64,000 nt of DNA from Biscogniauxia marginata (lineage: Eukaryota; Ascomycota; Sordariomycetes; Xylariales; Xylariaceae): NCBI GenBank assembly GCA_022695795.1, contig MU404055.1, positions 1,364,001 to 1,428,000 of the forward strand, given 5' to 3'. Shown piece by piece: positions 47,033-61,500 of the stretch (position 1 is its first letter; each line of letters begins with the position of its first letter). The position numbers and the translations under genes are program-made. Below the pieces are notes generated by a model. The model saw only the letters and a program-made list of their open reading frames with translations. It did no database searches and was not told the origin of the DNA.

Positions 47033-50000
47033 ATTCGGCGTACTTTCGTCGCTATCGTGGACGTGTAAAAACGCTCAGGATATGATGCTCAAACGCGGAG
47101 CGCCAAAGCTCTAGTGCAATTGCCTGGTATGTCTGAGACGGAAAACGGGAGGGACCGCAGAGGTCGGCTTGGTTCCAAGACTGGCAAGAGATAAAGTTGA
47201 GTGAAACAAGAGACAAGAGAAGAAGACACGGTCTAATGGCGCCGGACAACAAGCTGTTCAGAAAGCTGACAAGAACCATCATCGTGACGGGCGGAGAACG
47301 ACTACCATACCCTGTCCAGGCGACCCCTTTCCGGACAAGGCTTCCGAGCATGACGCCTGGTATGCTTGGGGTCATCTGGGTGGGCTGCATCTGCTACCTG
47401 ATAGTACCTTGCCTAGTGCAAAGTCTAGAAGCTTCACCCACCCTTTACATTGTACACGAGCCGTGAAGGTGGAGGTTAGCATCAGAACATCGAAGGCTTT
47501 TTGCGGGGTAGGAACGGAATGGCTGGATACGAGCAGGGGAGACAGGGATCCAAGATGTGTTGTAGTGTGCAAAACGGAGCTTACCGTATGGCTCCCCCTG
47601 ATTTTCCTGAGGGGGGAGGGAGTGCTCGGAAGAAGTCAAGATCTTGGCCTACATGTAAATCGTCGTGCGTCATGCCTCGAGAGTCATCAATATTACGTGT
47701 AATTATTAGATGGATATTTCATCGACAAAGATCTCCTTGGCGAGTACATGTAAAAGACAAAAAGGGTAGTACGAGATGTCGAGCACATGTATGTATAAAT
47801 AATTACTAATATCAGACAGTATACGTACCTACATCTAAAATAGTAACATTGGTATGTACGTTCGGTGTAGACAAAGACTTGTGTAAGTTTACACAAGGTT
47901 AACGTTACCATCCGATCGGGGTGCATAATGCAATGCAGACTTGCCGTATTTGAACTGAGGTTAGGGGCTATAGTACATTTATAGTAAACATGTTAATCCC
48001 ATCCACGCGGTTCGTCCCATGTCACGAGGTATAATCAGTCTCGTTATAGAGAGCCAAAAGACTTGATACTGAAACGTCAACTATTCTCAAGCGGGAATGC
48101 TTTAACCATTCAATACCGCATAGGAAGGTGGTGTCACGACACGATACCTTAGTTATAGGTGTAATTGAACTAACTGAAGCGCTCAAGCGGCGGGGTAGAG
48201 TAAAGTCGACCGGGGGAATCAGTCACGCTATGTCGTTTGCGACAACCCCCAGCATCACGACCTCGCGAGACTTAACCCTCCTTAGAGTCGCCTTAGGAGT
48301 CGAATATCCTATCCCATCCGGATCGTATGCGCGACTTTTTTTATCAAGTTCGTGTTATATCCCATACTTGGCGGGACACCTGTATTACCACCTGTGGACT
48401 GGCTTTGAAATTACACGTACAAAACTCGAAGTTCGTCCCGCGGTCTCTCGGTGGTAACTACTGACTTGGATCTCTCCCGAAGGCTAGCTTGTGAATTGAA
48501 GCGCTGTGATGTTTCGCCTTGCACGTATTCGCTACACCCACGAATGACCAAAGAACTGAGATACTCGGGTAGTTTCCTTCTCTGGTAACCCAGTGCAAAG
48601 TTTCGGGCATTGAAAAACCGCCTGCTCGGTATAATGAATTATTCATCGTTTCTGGGTTTGATTCGAAGGTTGCGCTATATACTTAATGCACACATGAATT
48701 CAATATATGCTGAGGAGCATGCGTAGGTAAGGAGGTGAACTAACCTGGGTTACAAGATAGATGTCATGTCAACCCGAAGGCAGCGAGAAACCTTCATATA
48801 AATACCTACATACAGGAGATATGCATAATAGATATCTATATCTAAATAAAATATTCTATTAATATACGTATAGTTATCACTAGTTACATATTTCTTGCCA
48901 CTTGTCTTCCAACTCATGCATACATATATAACAGCCCACACCGCGATACCTACGTATTGACCACTTTAACTACACCTTCGGTAGGTACTTACCTAAGCAG
49001 AGGGCTACCTACTGGTACATACATTAGCGTACAAGGAGTGAGCGCGACAACGTCTAAAAGGGCGGGGATACTATAGCTATTAAGGCTGATCGCATGTGAC
49101 CAACCAAGAAAATTCAAATAATCACGATAGAATCCGCCGAGTTGCTGCCCGACTTGCAGCAAGCGTGGGGCTTTCCGACTTTAGCGCAGCCACCTTTTCC
49201 TCCCCGCCTTTTTCCCTCCCCACCCTTCCCCCCTATCTCCTCTCTCTCTGTCTCTTCTCCAACAATTCATCCCGGTTATCGAAGACATCAACGCAGAAAC
49301 AATATATCTACCTAGTTTATACCCAATCTATCTACATACATATTGTGACACCCAGTCCTACGTAGAATGAGGCTCTGGTCAGAGCCTGTCTCTTGGACTT
49401 ACGATGGGCCTACCAAATTTCTCTCTATTATCCTAGGTAACCCACCGCAGAGGGTACTTACATCCTGAAAAGGGCTATACCCACGTTCAGGTATGTGTCA
49501 ACCAAGAAGAGCTAAGTACAATATAGGGCAAATCGCCGCAGTCTAGGAATGCAACCAGGGCTTGTTCATTTTTTCCTCTTCTCTATTCTCAAAGACTCAG
49601 CTCCTCCTTCGCTCCGCTCAGCTCACACAGCGGGGGCGGGATTCTCCCTAGAATCCAATACCTAGCTTCCATGCTACCCCAAACTCCCAAGAAACCCCCT
49701 CAGTCAATCGGGACCTAGTTGCTCTAGTCTTCTATCAAGGTGGCAAGATAATAAATGTACCCTCGTGCTGTACGACTGCGGCAGCCGACAGCCCGTTCAA
49801 CACGGTCAACAAGCGTTCACAAGGTGTAGTCACACCAACTGAATCTTCTCGACTGAGGATACCCCCCTTTGGCTTGTATCGGCCCAATCACCAAGCTGAC
49901 AAAGGCTGACGGGCTTGCGGTGGGGATGCATTATTGGGGTCCAAAGCGACTCAGATGTCTTCTACTCGCATCATGGGTGGCCCGACTCAGGTAGTATGAG

Positions 50001-50701
50001 GTTAGACGGCTGAGGTTGCGTACAAATGGGCGGACATGTACGAGTGACATCGCAGCTGCTGGGACACACTGCAGTTGGTCAGACCGCTTTCTGCTGTCCC
50101 ATTGGTATCGCTCTCCCGACTCCCCCTTCCTTATAGGTATGGGAAACAACCAACACTGCTGATCTTCTTCGAAAATATCCTATCCTGAGAAGTCAATATC
50201 TGTGAACCCTTGTCAACTCGGAGTAGTATCCTGTCGATCTACGCTGTCGGTCCCGCACCCTGTGTGTTCATGACTATACTTTGAATGGGACATCTTGATT
50301 GCCTGCCTAGCCTGCTGTACGGAGAAGAGCATTGCTAGCTGTATTCATGAGTGCGTGAGGTTGCTAGTTCGCAGCCTTGCGCTTGCTTACTTCCTTTATT
50401 CGAAGGATCATCAGCTATCTTTCAACGGTCTCTACTAAGACTCTGCTTATAGCATTATCTTCAACCTCACAACTCCATCTTCATTCGCAATTATCGTAGC
50501 ACTACTGGAACCGAATACTGAAAGAATAGGTAATCAGCTGGGGGGCACACTCATATGGGACATGATTAAACTAGCTGAGGTATAGACATATTTGGACCGA
50601 TCAAGTGAGTTGCGTTTGATAAGACGACGAGACTCTTCCTGAGCGATTTGCTTTCAGCAGAAACTTTCCGCCGATTACCGACGACATCGAAATTACCTAT
50701 C
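46999..50701. other. divergent spacer
   Basis: Lies between two divergently transcribed genes. Open frames are short, overlap on both strands and encode nothing recognisable. It contains TA-rich and TACC-like words at about 48.75-49.0 kb. A likely leader intron of the right-hand gene is at 50605-50657 (GTGAGT to TTTCAG). Confidence 0.45.
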
Positions 50702-52399
50702 ATGCAAAACCCCTGGGGCCATTTAGGTTGCGTGGGATTGGTGGCGTTGACGGCTTTGACGCGCGAGTCGGGAGCGAGCTACGACGACCAATATGAGGTA
50801 CACTGGGTCGATAAGGATCATCATGTTTTCCGACACCCAAAGCGTGATAGCTATTGCCAGCAAACTGGCTGGTCGTTATGCCCAGATTCCGCTGGTAGCG
50901 GGTGCTGTCCAGGTAGTTACGAGTGCGGCGATTCGTCCTGTTACGCAACGACAGCGGGTCCAACGACAGCGTGTGGTAGAGCCGAATATTTCAGCTGTCC
51001 ACTTACCGCAGGCGCAGGTACGTTCTAACACCCAAGGAGATGATACGGGTTTAGTCATATCTAAATACTAACATCATATAAAGGTAGTTGCTGTCCAGTC
51101 GGGTACATTTGTGGCTCGAGTGATGACTGCGCTCCACCAGACGGGCAGTCTCTGTCATGCCCTACTAACTACTTCGCTTGTCCATCCTCGCTCGGATACG
51201 GATGCTGTCAGAACGGTAAGGCGTGTGGCGACGGCGTATGCTACGATACCACCCCGACAACACTGCCGGTTAGCTCAACATTGACAACCACGGATTCGAA
51301 TGGTGACATAATAACAACAACGATTACGACTTCAGAGGTCATAACGCCGGGCCCCGACCTCACTTCAAGCGCGTATGCCGCTGTAGGGGTCCCAAAACTA
51401 ATCCCTAGCACTGTATCGAAATTGCCTGCTAGTACGACGGACAACAGTGATAATGGCAACAATGGCGACCTCACCGCGGCCGCGCTCGGTGGTATCATCG
51501 CAGGTGTTATTGTCTTACTACTCGCCATCGTAGCCGCGGCCGTATTCATCATCCGACGACTACGAAAGACAGAGAGGGCAGCCCAAGCCGCGGCCGAGTC
51601 GCGGCGAGATAATTCGACTGGGCAAGCAACAAACTCGCACATATCCGGATCTCACAAGTCCGGATTCGGACAACCTTCTATTTCCGAGGTCGATGGGGTA
51701 GATGTTGACCCCCTGAAACGAAGGACATTGTCGCCGCACATGCGATCGCAGTCAGACTCGAGCATAGGCGATCGCTCGCAATCCCTGACCCCCAATTTTA
51801 TGATAACTCACGGCGGCGACGCCAGCTCGAGAACTTCGTCTCCACCCACATGGGGCCAGGGTATCTTCAACACCGTGCCACCGTCCGACGCCTCCAACGG
51901 TCGCCAGTCAAGCCTCGACACGTACGGCGGCGATAACAAGCACGACGACAATAACACGCGGTATTCGCAGCAGACCGTGCAGCGTGTCAGCTACGAGTCG
52001 CAGGTATCGTCGTCGTACACCGGTCATAACGGGTACCACTGGAGCAACGTCAGCGAGGTGGTCGGCAGCGAGAACGGCGCGCACGGCGTGTCGGAGCTCG
52101 ACGCCAACGACGCCAATGATGCGGCGTCACGGCGGCGGTCGAGCAGCAGCACGAGGCCGGGATTAGCGCACGTGCGACGGAGCAGCGACCCGGCGGCAGC
52201 GGCGAGGTCAAGGAGCGAGAGCAGCGGTGGCCGCGGCGCGGCCGTCGTCGCGCAGCCCCCGCTCGGCACCGTCAGCGAGATCCCGCTCGAGCTGCACGGC
52301 TACTACGGCCCCAAGGACCTGGCCCGGGGTCAGACGGCCGCGAGGCTGGCTAAGGGGGAGTCGTCGGTTGGCGGGACCCCCGGTGGCAGTCCTTCGTGA
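50702..52399 (+). CDS. Cys-rich secreted single-pass membrane protein
   Basis: Two exons, 50702-51017 and 51084-52399, with a 66-nt intron (GTACGT, CTAAC-like branch, AAAG acceptor); 543 residues. The start at 50702 gives a hydrophobic signal sequence (GCVGLVALTALT). The outer part has three or four Cys-rich blocks: CQQTGWSLCPDSAGSGCCPGSYECG, then GSCCPVGYICGSS, then CPTNYFACPSSLGYGCCQNG, each with the CC...C spacing of small disulfide knots. A Ser/Thr-rich stalk follows, then one membrane segment (about 254-278: AALGGIIAGVIVLLLAIV) with an RRLRK stop-transfer. The cytosolic tail of about 260 residues is Ser/Arg-rich and disordered. This architecture is common among fungal cell-surface proteins and recalls stress sensors with a stalk and tail, but no WSC domain is present. 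Function unknown. Confidence 0.85.
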
Positions 52400-53500
52400 T
52401 TATCCACACTAGATAGGGACAATTGGGAGATTCAGTCGTTGATTATATATCATATGAGGGGTTATCTGGGGATGTTGACGACACGGAACATTAGATCTCT
52501 CGCATCCCGATACGACCATGCTACCAAGCCGGGTTTCTTTCGGAGGGTTTTTTCCTTTTCCTCTTCTTTTATGATATTTCAGTATATTGTCTACTCCGCC
52601 TTTCTTGCACAACCACACGCTCTCTGTAAGGAAAGGAAGGAAGGGAACGAGAGAAATAGGTAAGGGAAAGGATAGACAGGTCAGGAGTTCTTGGGAACGG
52701 GGCAACATTTCGTGCGGTGGGGGTTGTTTACCAGGTAGCGGGGATAGGGGAATTCCCTGATTGATACAAACATTATACCCGCATTTTCAGGTCCTAGGTT
52801 TTACGGGGTATATCATTACTAGGAAGACGAGTATGGCTTGAATTTATAAACAGGTACACATGGAATTTAGGAGGCGTTTAACAACCTGGAGAGAGGGGGT
52901 TTCCCCTGTTAGCTCGGCGTTTTCGTATTTATGCTACACTCACTCTATTTTCAAAAAGGGAAGAAAAAAAAACCAGCCTTTACTTTTGTTTTTGAGGGAG
53001 GCTTTTTTTTTCTTGTTGTTAGGTAGGTATTACATATACGGCGGCAGAGAGTTATAACTGATATATACGTTAAATGGCGGCGCTGGATACACAGGTAGAT
53101 ATAGAATTATGAAGCAACCCAGGTATGAACCGACCACAAACTCGACAATTATGAATTAATAAAGAATATTTACATTTAGGTAAGTATTGGGATCTGAATT
53201 TGGGATCTACCTAACTAATCGTGCATTATTACATGTATCAATCAAGTTATGCAAACACGGGTCCGCGCCGTGCCGTCTGGATCACGCCAATAATAATATG
53301 TATTGGTATTCCACTTGCTGTTACATCGCTATAAAGGTCACGCTAGGACTTCACAGGACTTCTATCCCGTGTTAAACATAGGTATCATCCGTCGACTATC
53401 TAGTCGACAATTTCTCTGGCCGTAGATTCATCGCCTCCGCCAAAAAAAATTTTTTGAAGGAAGAAAAGCTAGGCACGACAATGTCCTTTCTCCTCCTCTC
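52400..53500. other. convergent spacer
   Basis: Short frames only, T-rich near 52.95-53.05 kb, with no supported gene. It probably holds the 3' UTRs of both flanking genes. Confidence 0.45.
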
Positions 53501-55271
53501 TCATGACTTGTGTTCCGCCTCGGCGACCTTCTCGCCAATGACGCCGACGCTCTCCTCGTCGGCACCGGGCGAACCGTCCCTCAGGCCGAGCTCGGTGGTG
53601 GAGAAGGCGTCTGCCGGGTTCCGGTAGGCGGGGACGAAGTTGACGGCGATGGCGTAGGACTCGGCGGCGACGAAGAAGCACAGCGGCACGACCATGGCGA
53701 GGGCGGTGCTGCCGTGGATGTCGGCGGCGACGCCGGTCAGGGGCGGGACGCAGGCGCCGCCGACGACGCCGCCGACGATCCAGCCGGACCCGCGCTTGGT
53801 GTGGCGGCCGAGGCCGCGCATGCCGAGGGCGACGATGGTCGGGAAGCAGATGGACTCGAAGAACAGGGTCACGAAGAGCAGCGAGACGCCCTTCCACCCC
53901 CACTGCGTGATCGACGGCGCGATGAAGACGACGCAGCTCGTCAGGAACGCGAGGAACACCCAGCGCGGCCGGACGTACCTCATGATCAGGACCCCGACGA
54001 AGCGGCCCGCGGCGAACGTCCCCTGCGCGCCGGCGAGGAGACGCGCCGCCGTGGGGTCGTCCGAGGACGGCTGCGTGTCCCGGACGTAGTTGATGAAGTA
54101 ACCGGCGATGGCTATCTGCGCGCCCGTGTAGCAGAACTGGGCGAAGGAGGCGTGGAAGAGGCGGTACTGCTTCCAGAAGGGCTTGTCGTCGGCGTTGGCG
54201 TGGGTCTCGGTGGCCTGGTAGGCCATGTCGGCGTCGGTGATCTCGGGGATCGTGGACAGGAAGAACACGATCGCGAGGAGTAGGACGAAGACCCCGATGG
54301 CTATGTAGACCCACTGCACGTTCTTGATCGCCTCCTCGTCACTGAACGTGAAGAAGACGTAAGAGCCCAGGACGGGCGCAACCACGGTACCGATTCCGTT
54401 GAAGGCTTGAGAAATATTGATGCGTATCTCGGCATACTTGGGCGGGCCGCATACTGGATACAGACGTTAGCATACGCAACTGGATCATGGTAGAGTGTTT
54501 TTTTTTGGGGGGGGGGGGGCTAAGGATGTTAGGAGTGTGAATTCTCACCGGTGATATAGGGGTTGGCGGCTGTTTCGAGGGATCCGAGACCATTGCCAAT
54601 TACGAAGATGGCGACGCAAAACCCAGCAAAGGAGTGAGCTAGAATGCATGGGATTGCAATAAATGCGCCAATGCCTTTTTTGTTTTCAAGAGCCGGTCAG
54701 AAAAATGAGGTTCTTCTCATAATAATCACATGGCAGCGTTACATACCGTACAGGCAGAGCCCCCATATGAAAGTTGCTCGGTAGCCGTAGTGTCTCAGAA
54801 GCCAGTTCGCGTGGCCGAGAGAGGCGAGGGGATACGCGCTGTGATGCGAACCAATTAGATTAGATTTGCGCGCCGCCTTGGGTATGATCTAGGTGGGAGT
54901 AGTCAACGTACCCGAAATAAGCGGCCTGGAGACCTGAAGATCTAGCCTTACTAATTCCAAGGGTATTTTGGAAGTGTTTCTATGATGGTAGGTTCGGATT
55001 AGTAGAAGTTATCTCCAAAGAGTCTGTGGCACCGTTATGCGCCTGGAACTGGCTAGGAGCTATGCATAGTAGGTAAGATTATAGTGAATCTGGACAGCAA
55101 GCTTACATTTAACGTGTCAAGCAAGCCGTACGAGAAGCCCCAGAGGAAGAACAAAACGGTAACCAAGCAAATCGGGTATAGCGACTCTCTCAAAGAGAGT
55201 TCAGCGGCTTTAGTTCGCTTGTCGTCCGGGGCCTTTAGCGAGCGTCGCTTGAGAAACTCCTTGAAACTCAT
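53501..55271 (-). CDS. MFS sugar transporter, FucP-like
   Basis: Five exons on the minus strand: 55271-55107, 54979-54912, 54838-54747, 54674-54549 and 54453-53501; introns 127, 73, 72 and 95 nt; 467 residues. The first membrane segment is LYPICLVTVLFFLWGFSYGLLDTLN (about 31-55). Then come KHFQNTLGISKARSSGLQAAYFGAYPLAS, GLCLYGIGAFIAIPC, GNGLGSLETAANPYITG, and NISQAFNGIGTVVAPVLGSYVFF, all hallmarks of the FucP/FHS branch of the major facilitator superfamily (L-fucose:H+ symporter-like; members move fucose, glucose or galactose). The C-terminal half has the expected further membrane segments and a cytosolic acidic tail. Located in a membrane, probably the plasma membrane. The last exon is strongly GC-rich. 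Intron 4 contains a T9G13 homopolymer. Confidence 0.9.
54498..54519. repeat. T9G13 homopolymer pair in an MFS intron
   Basis: Nine T followed by thirteen G on the plus strand, within intron 4 of the transporter gene. Confidence 0.8.
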
Positions 55272-58200
55272 ATTGTCTGCTCTGCTCTGCCCTGGCGTAT
55301 AGAGAGACTGACGGGAGGAACCGAGGCTTTTTCCCCCCTCAAAGAAAGCTTAACGAAATGGCGACACGGGGAACGGTTGGTTTCCTCACGAGAGCTCTAG
55401 CAGAGAAGCGGGTCTAAGACTGAGTCCGACGACTCGGGAGAGTTGACAGGAAGACCCAGATTATATGTATGCACGAGGATTCTCGAATCCTTCTCTGGCC
55501 TGGCTATTAGGCTGATCGATACCTTTTCTCCAACTTGGAGACCAAGAACGAGGGTACCCGAGATTTAGGTGTGGGATCCACAAGTCAACGTGGTAACCCC
55601 CGTTCATGCCATTACCCCATATACAGGAAATGATGATACTGGGGTATGAGGGGGATCTTCGTGTGGGGGAGTCTCCATGTAAGTAATTCCTGGCGCTAAG
55701 TTAGTAGTTTACGGGGGAAGAGAGAGGGAGAAACGGGGACGGGGAGGCCGCTAGCTAGGTTTCTTAGGCCGAGCGCCAAGAGAGAAAGAGAGCTACCACA
55801 TGCATAGCGTCAGTGTAGAGGATTCGGTCAAGTGATTTCCTTGTCTTGGTAACTGTATCTGATTGGTTTGTTTGCTGCTTTGTGTCAGGGTATATACGTA
55901 CGTACGGCCTGAATTGTTGCTAGTAACAATCAAGAAAGAACGGCAAGTAGCATACCGATGACTAAATGCCTATTCAGATACATACTATACGCATCAGATA
56001 CTTACCTGTCAGATGGCCAAGGGATGCTAGTGCTTGCTTGGTTATCTTAGTACACCTCGGTACTACTTCCATCAGGTCAGAAACACACACGGTGGATGTA
56101 ACAATGACCCTATCCTGATGAATGAGCATCCCTAGTTGCGTAATATGCCGATGTAAGTCAAAACTAGGGAGCCTGGATGACCTCAATGCGTAGGTACGTA
56201 CGACTGTTTATCAATGGTACTACCTAGTAGGTCCAAAGATCTGGTCTGCGTCACATCACATGGCTCACTACATATACCTATGTACCTACCCAAGCCTATA
56301 AGCCTTACTATTTCTTCAGCCATTTCTATCGATTCACCAGATGCATCGCCATGGAATGTATAAGCGTTGGGCTATCTTCTATCGTTTAACCCTACTTAGG
56401 TACGTTTGTACTTATTAGTCGGGCCTTCGGTCTCGATTAACACACCAATGAGACATCATGCATGTGAATTTACGAAGCTGCGGGGAGTACATACCTAAGT
56501 AGCCGGGCAATGGTCATTAATGAAACGTGACACTAAAGCTACATAGGTAGGTAGAAAAGCTACTTAGATAGCTCTTGGGGTCGGGGAAAGGGATTCTCCA
56601 AGGAATGATCTGCGCGCTTCGGGCGGTAGTCTCCGTAAGTGTGTAAAACAGCATCGCGAGATCTTGATGACGAATGAAACCCCTAGAACCTATAAAAACT
56701 GTAAGTCACGCTAATTCATACCAGTTGAAAGTTTTGTATATCATAACTTGAAATAGCGTCATAATAACTTCTCTCAGTTGGCCAACTTTGTCCAGCTTCT
56801 TTAGCCTTAAGTCAAACCTTCCCCCTTCACTTACAGTAAATTTTCATTCTTGCCTTGGTCCTTCGATTTACAAAAACCGTGCTGCTATACATGGGGAACT
56901 AACACAAAAGGTCCTTAAGTTTAAGTCCCTAAAGGAAGCTTTTGGCATATTTCGTGTAACTAAATAGCAAGACATCTATCTTAGTATCTGTCTTAGAGAC
57001 GCGGGTGTCCTCGTTAGCTTCACTGACAATCCTCTTTGATTCTAAATCAATATTGTGTTAGACATCCAGCTAGACTTAATACGAAGACTCAGATAGCCAG
57101 CCCCCTCAAGGAGTTGTTCCACTCTGGCCGACTTCACATAGTGTTGCTAGCAACCCACGCGCCTTACGTGTATCCAAAGTCCCCGGTCTCAGATGACATC
57201 TGCGGCAGTCAATATCAAACATTGCATATACAGTTATACGGCTATATCAGCACCAAGCACGACGAGCAACAGAGGATGAATCTTATGCTCATTAAGACAT
57301 CTACGGATCTAGTAAATAGATATGCGACCCAGTCTACGCTAGCGAGAAAGAAGCTTTTACGGGTTATTACTTGGACTTGCTGAACTTGAGATGAGACGAA
57401 GATGATGATTGATTAGTCTAAAGGTAAGTCTACTACGCCCACCTATATATACGAAGCTACATGTAGGACCGTGTAGGGGCGTAGCCCCGTATTTCAACAG
57501 CTGATACGATTGAGTATAAACGCAGTCCGAAATTTCTTCCTAAGAAGATAGCGCTGAAGTTGGTGCGCAGATTTAGCTGCGCTTAGTATGAAATAGCAAA
57601 GACGTTATTACATGTCACAACGGGTGCGCTCCTTAGATCAAGTACATATAAACAATTAGAGAATGCACACAGTCCATCTACTAGCACTGATATGTTAACA
57701 GTAGAAACAACAGCACACATTGCATACTAGACTAGACGCTCTTGCTTAGGAATAGAACCCTTCCAGTCACTCCAGGCTTGTACCCTAGCCTTGCGTGTGC
57801 TGCGTGTGTTCTATTGCATATAGTTGTAATGGTTTTTGACATGAATTTACTAGAAGAACGATTAGCTTAGCCAAAGACGTATGCATTTATAAATAGGTAT
57901 AACTAATAGACGGGTTTCAAGCTGACAAGAGTAATGCGAGATCGTGGTCGGAGTTGGCAGTATGGTTCAGGTACCACGAAGAACCCTTGAATCACATCCA
58001 TATGCCAGGAAAGCTAGAAACAGCAAAGTTTCTGGCAAAGATGAATATTTTAGAAAAATAAATGATGATCTCATTTGTAACCACTAGTAACTACGACTAC
58101 AAAGCTCCGAAGAGGATCTCAAGATAGAGAATTCTGACATTTTCAGTTCCGCGAGATATTGCACGGCGGCTGTGGCTACATGGAAGTCAGTAGATTACCA

Positions 58201-58591
58201 GATATAACGTCTAGTTGATCCCGGCACCGTTCTTGTTAAGACTTTATAAGGTAGGCATATTTCTCAAGGAGCTTCCCTTAATTATTTATCAATGCTGATG
58301 TCAATTAGCTACAGTATGCTTCCTGGGTATCATCAACCAACAGGAGAGACTGCTTCCACGTAAGTTATGATTACTCCTCGTATAGTCTGCAGTCACAGCT
58401 ACACCAGATATGGCGGGCTCTTGAAGTGAACGAGCTTCGACCTTTGAGCATTTCTACCTAGAGGTCGATGAATCAAAAAACGGGGCTTATGATTGCTGTG
58501 AATACCAGCACGCTCCCTATTATGCCCCCCATCAAGACCATATATGTGCACGCACCAGCCCCCGATTCTATACTGAGAATCCCAAAATGAG
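55272..58591. other. 3.3-kb spacer
   Basis: Upstream of the transporter and downstream of the PLP-decarboxylase gene. The longest frame (about 57036-57383, plus strand) has no recognisable domain and no splice context. Scattered TAGGTA words occur at 56.2-56.6 kb. A small GGGGC/GCCCC hairpin sits at about 57475-57487. No supported gene. Confidence 0.45.
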
Positions 58592-61500
58592 CTAAAATAT
58601 ATACACCGAGTAGCTCGCGTCGTCCGTCTTCAACAAGACGTTCATGTTCCGCGCCATAAACCCAGTCAGTTGCCTGGCAATATCGACCACAGCGCCGCCC
58701 TTATCAGAATACCGAGCCGCGATGAGCACCGGCCCCGCGCGAATCGACCTATCGCGGCCCGACTCCGCCAGCACCACCGCCAGCAACTGCTCATCCCCGT
58801 CGAGCACGGCGACGGACACGGCGCCCCGAAGACTTACTTTGAGAACGGCCACGAGACTACCAGCAGCCACTCGTACAGGTGATCCCTTCCCACCACCACC
58901 ACCACCAAGCGGGACAGCCCTCCGCGCCAGCGCGGCAAGATCCCCCGCCAGCCCGTCCCGACAGCGGAGCCGCCGCAGCCCGACGGGCGCCCCCAGCACC
59001 GCGGCGAACAGGGGCGCGACGTAGCCGAGCGCGACGCGGCACTGCGCCTCGGCGGCCGCGACGCGGTCGACGAACAGGTCGACCGTCGCGCGCGAGACGT
59101 GCGGCATGGCGATGAAGTGCACCCAGTCGCCCTCGGGGCGCAGCGAGAACTCCTCCGTGATCCACGCCGTGGGCCGCTCGAGCACCGTGGTTATCGTGCT
59201 GCTGCTGCTGCGCGCGCCCGCGTCCCGCTTCGTCGCGAGCCCGGCGGTGCCGCACCGCCGCAGCGCGGTCTCGAGGCGCGCGGCGTTGGCCTCGCAGGTC
59301 CGCTTCAGGAGGGCCGTGTCGGCGGGCGTGTAGGCCTGCGCGTACAGCCACGTCTCGAAGACGGCGCGCGGGTCGGCGGCGAAGGCGGGCGAGGAGGTCA
59401 GGTTTGGGAGGAAGGGGAGTTTCTGTTGTCGTTGTTGTTGTCGTTGTTGTCTTTGTTCTTCTCCTCCCGGGCTGTAGTACAGCACCTCCCCCGAGACCAT
59501 AGTCCCCAGCGCCTTGTGGTGGCTCAGCGTGACGCCCTGTACGAACGGCACGCCGTCGGACCTTATCTTGCCCGGCGGTCCCAGGGCGACGCCGCAGCTG
59601 TCGAAGCCGAAGTCTAGCGCCCCGTCGACGTGTATATACGCGATCTCGATGCCAACGCGGCCCAGGGCCGAGCAGATACTCTCCAGGTCGTCCCGGGCGC
59701 CGACGAAGGTCGTGCCCATATTCGCGAATAACACCACGCGGTACTCCTCGCCGCCTTGTAGACATCGTTCCTTGTCGGCGAGGGCCTGTTCCACGAGCGC
59801 GTCCGCGCAGAGACTTCCGTCTGCAGCGCAATGGATCCGCGCGTACCTGGGCAACGAGGATGGAGACCAGCGGTTCGAGAGCGTGTCGCAGTCGCGCAGC
59901 GTCTTGCTCACGCTGTAGTGCGACTCCGCGGAGAAGTAGACGTGTGCACCGGGGAAGTGGGACAGCGCGGCGTGGATCCCGATGCGGTTACCCATGGTGC
60001 TGCCGTTTGTGAATACGCCCTTGAAGTCTGCCTTGGCCTCTGGGGTGGACAGGCCGAACATCTCTAGCCGGGAGCTTATGATCTCGGATTCCTTGGCTTG
60101 GATCCAGGACGGCGGGATGACGAGGTCGAGGAAGCATCCTATAACGGGACCGAGGGCTGAGCAGGAGCCCATGTTAAAGGGATAGCCCGCTGCCGAGCGG
60201 GTGGCGACTTTCCAGGCCTGGACTGTTTCTTTCAGCTCGACAATGATATCCTGTGGTATTGGGTACATGATGGAGAAGTTCTTGGAATGAGACATTGCAT
60301 CTTCTCCGAATGATGGACTGCGCCCCGGCGATAGAATTTCCATCATCAATTTAATGTCAGTCAACTTAGTGCTTGGTTTTATCATAAGCATGGTATCGTT
60401 ATTATGGACCAGAACACCACCTAATTCAATCAGCCTTTCCCTCTGCTCGTATGAGCAGCTTTTAATAATAAGATCGAGAGTATATGTAGGGGCCACTGCT
60501 GTTATTCCCCTCTCCTCAAGAGCCTGCATCAACATAACGCGTATTGCAAAGCACTGTTGATGAATTTCCCGAAGCCCGGATTTTCCAAATCGGATCTCGT
60601 GGACCGCCATCCATAGGGGCGCAATGGCATCTCGCGATCCCGCCAGTGTTGAATCCGAGGCTCTGATATATGCCACCTTTTGCTGCTTCTCGCCAATCGA
60701 CGCCGGCTTTAGCGCAGCTGCGGGTGCCCATGGAGCGTGACTAGAGCTCCCGGCAACGATGGTACTAGCTACAATGGATCCGTCCTGGGCTCGAAGTGAG
60801 CCCTCCAGAGACCTGACTCCAAGGGTGAACTTCTCAATCCCGAGATGTTTGCGCTCAATCTCCGTCAGTGTGGTAACGTAGTCAAAATTCCGCGCCGCGT
60901 CTAAGTGCAAAATAAGGGGGAAGACTTCCGAAATCTCGCTCACGAGTCCTACGTTATCGCATTCGCCATGATGATTCGCCAGCGTTGCTGCAAATATGAT
61001 TGGTCGGCGCCCCTGAGATGTAACATCTCCCAGGTCCCTCAGAACCGACTCCTTTCCCCTAGACAGCTTCACAAAATGGGTTTCGAGCCCGAAGAATGTC
61101 CCTGCTGCCTCGATAATCCCAACATCTAAGCAGTCATACACTAGTACTGGCTGGCGCGTAGGCACCGTCATCCGGAGCTCCTGCTGCAGCGCGCGGATAC
61201 AGTACCAATTCGCTTCGCTCGGGCAACACACGTAGCCCGAGGGCCGCGGGTCGCCGACGCGGGAGCCTTTCGCGCGCAAGACTGCTGTCTCGAACGACTT
61301 GAAGTGGAAGGGCCAGCTGCTGTCGATTTCGTCTGGCATGTTGATCTGGTTATTGTGCCAAGGGAGGCCAGCCGAGGCCAGTGCGCGGCCGATCTCGAGC
61401 CAGAACGTATCCGGAGACAATGGGCTCAAGAGTAATCTCGACGGTTGCATTCTGCTCCACGTAGAGTGCAAGTCATCTAGTTGGGGTAGGAAATTGCGAA

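Noticed and set aside
48128..48457. 109-codon plus-strand frame
   Set aside because: No domain, starts in an unremarkable context and overlaps nothing conserved that I can see.
53469..54314. Long open frames overlapping the transporter last exon on both strands (281 codons minus, 257 codons plus)
   Set aside because: They are GC-rich shadows of the transporter exon: composition is Arg/Gly-dominated with no domain, while the transporter frame shows continuous membrane segments.
57036..57383. 115-codon plus-strand frame in the 55-58 kb spacer
   Set aside because: No recognisable domain, poor codon texture and no supporting splice or promoter signals.
58857..59831. 324-codon minus-strand and several plus-strand frames within the PLP-decarboxylase gene
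   Set aside because: Alternate frames of high-GC coding sequence, rich in Arg/Gly and low-complexity; the decarboxylase frame carries the catalytic motifs.
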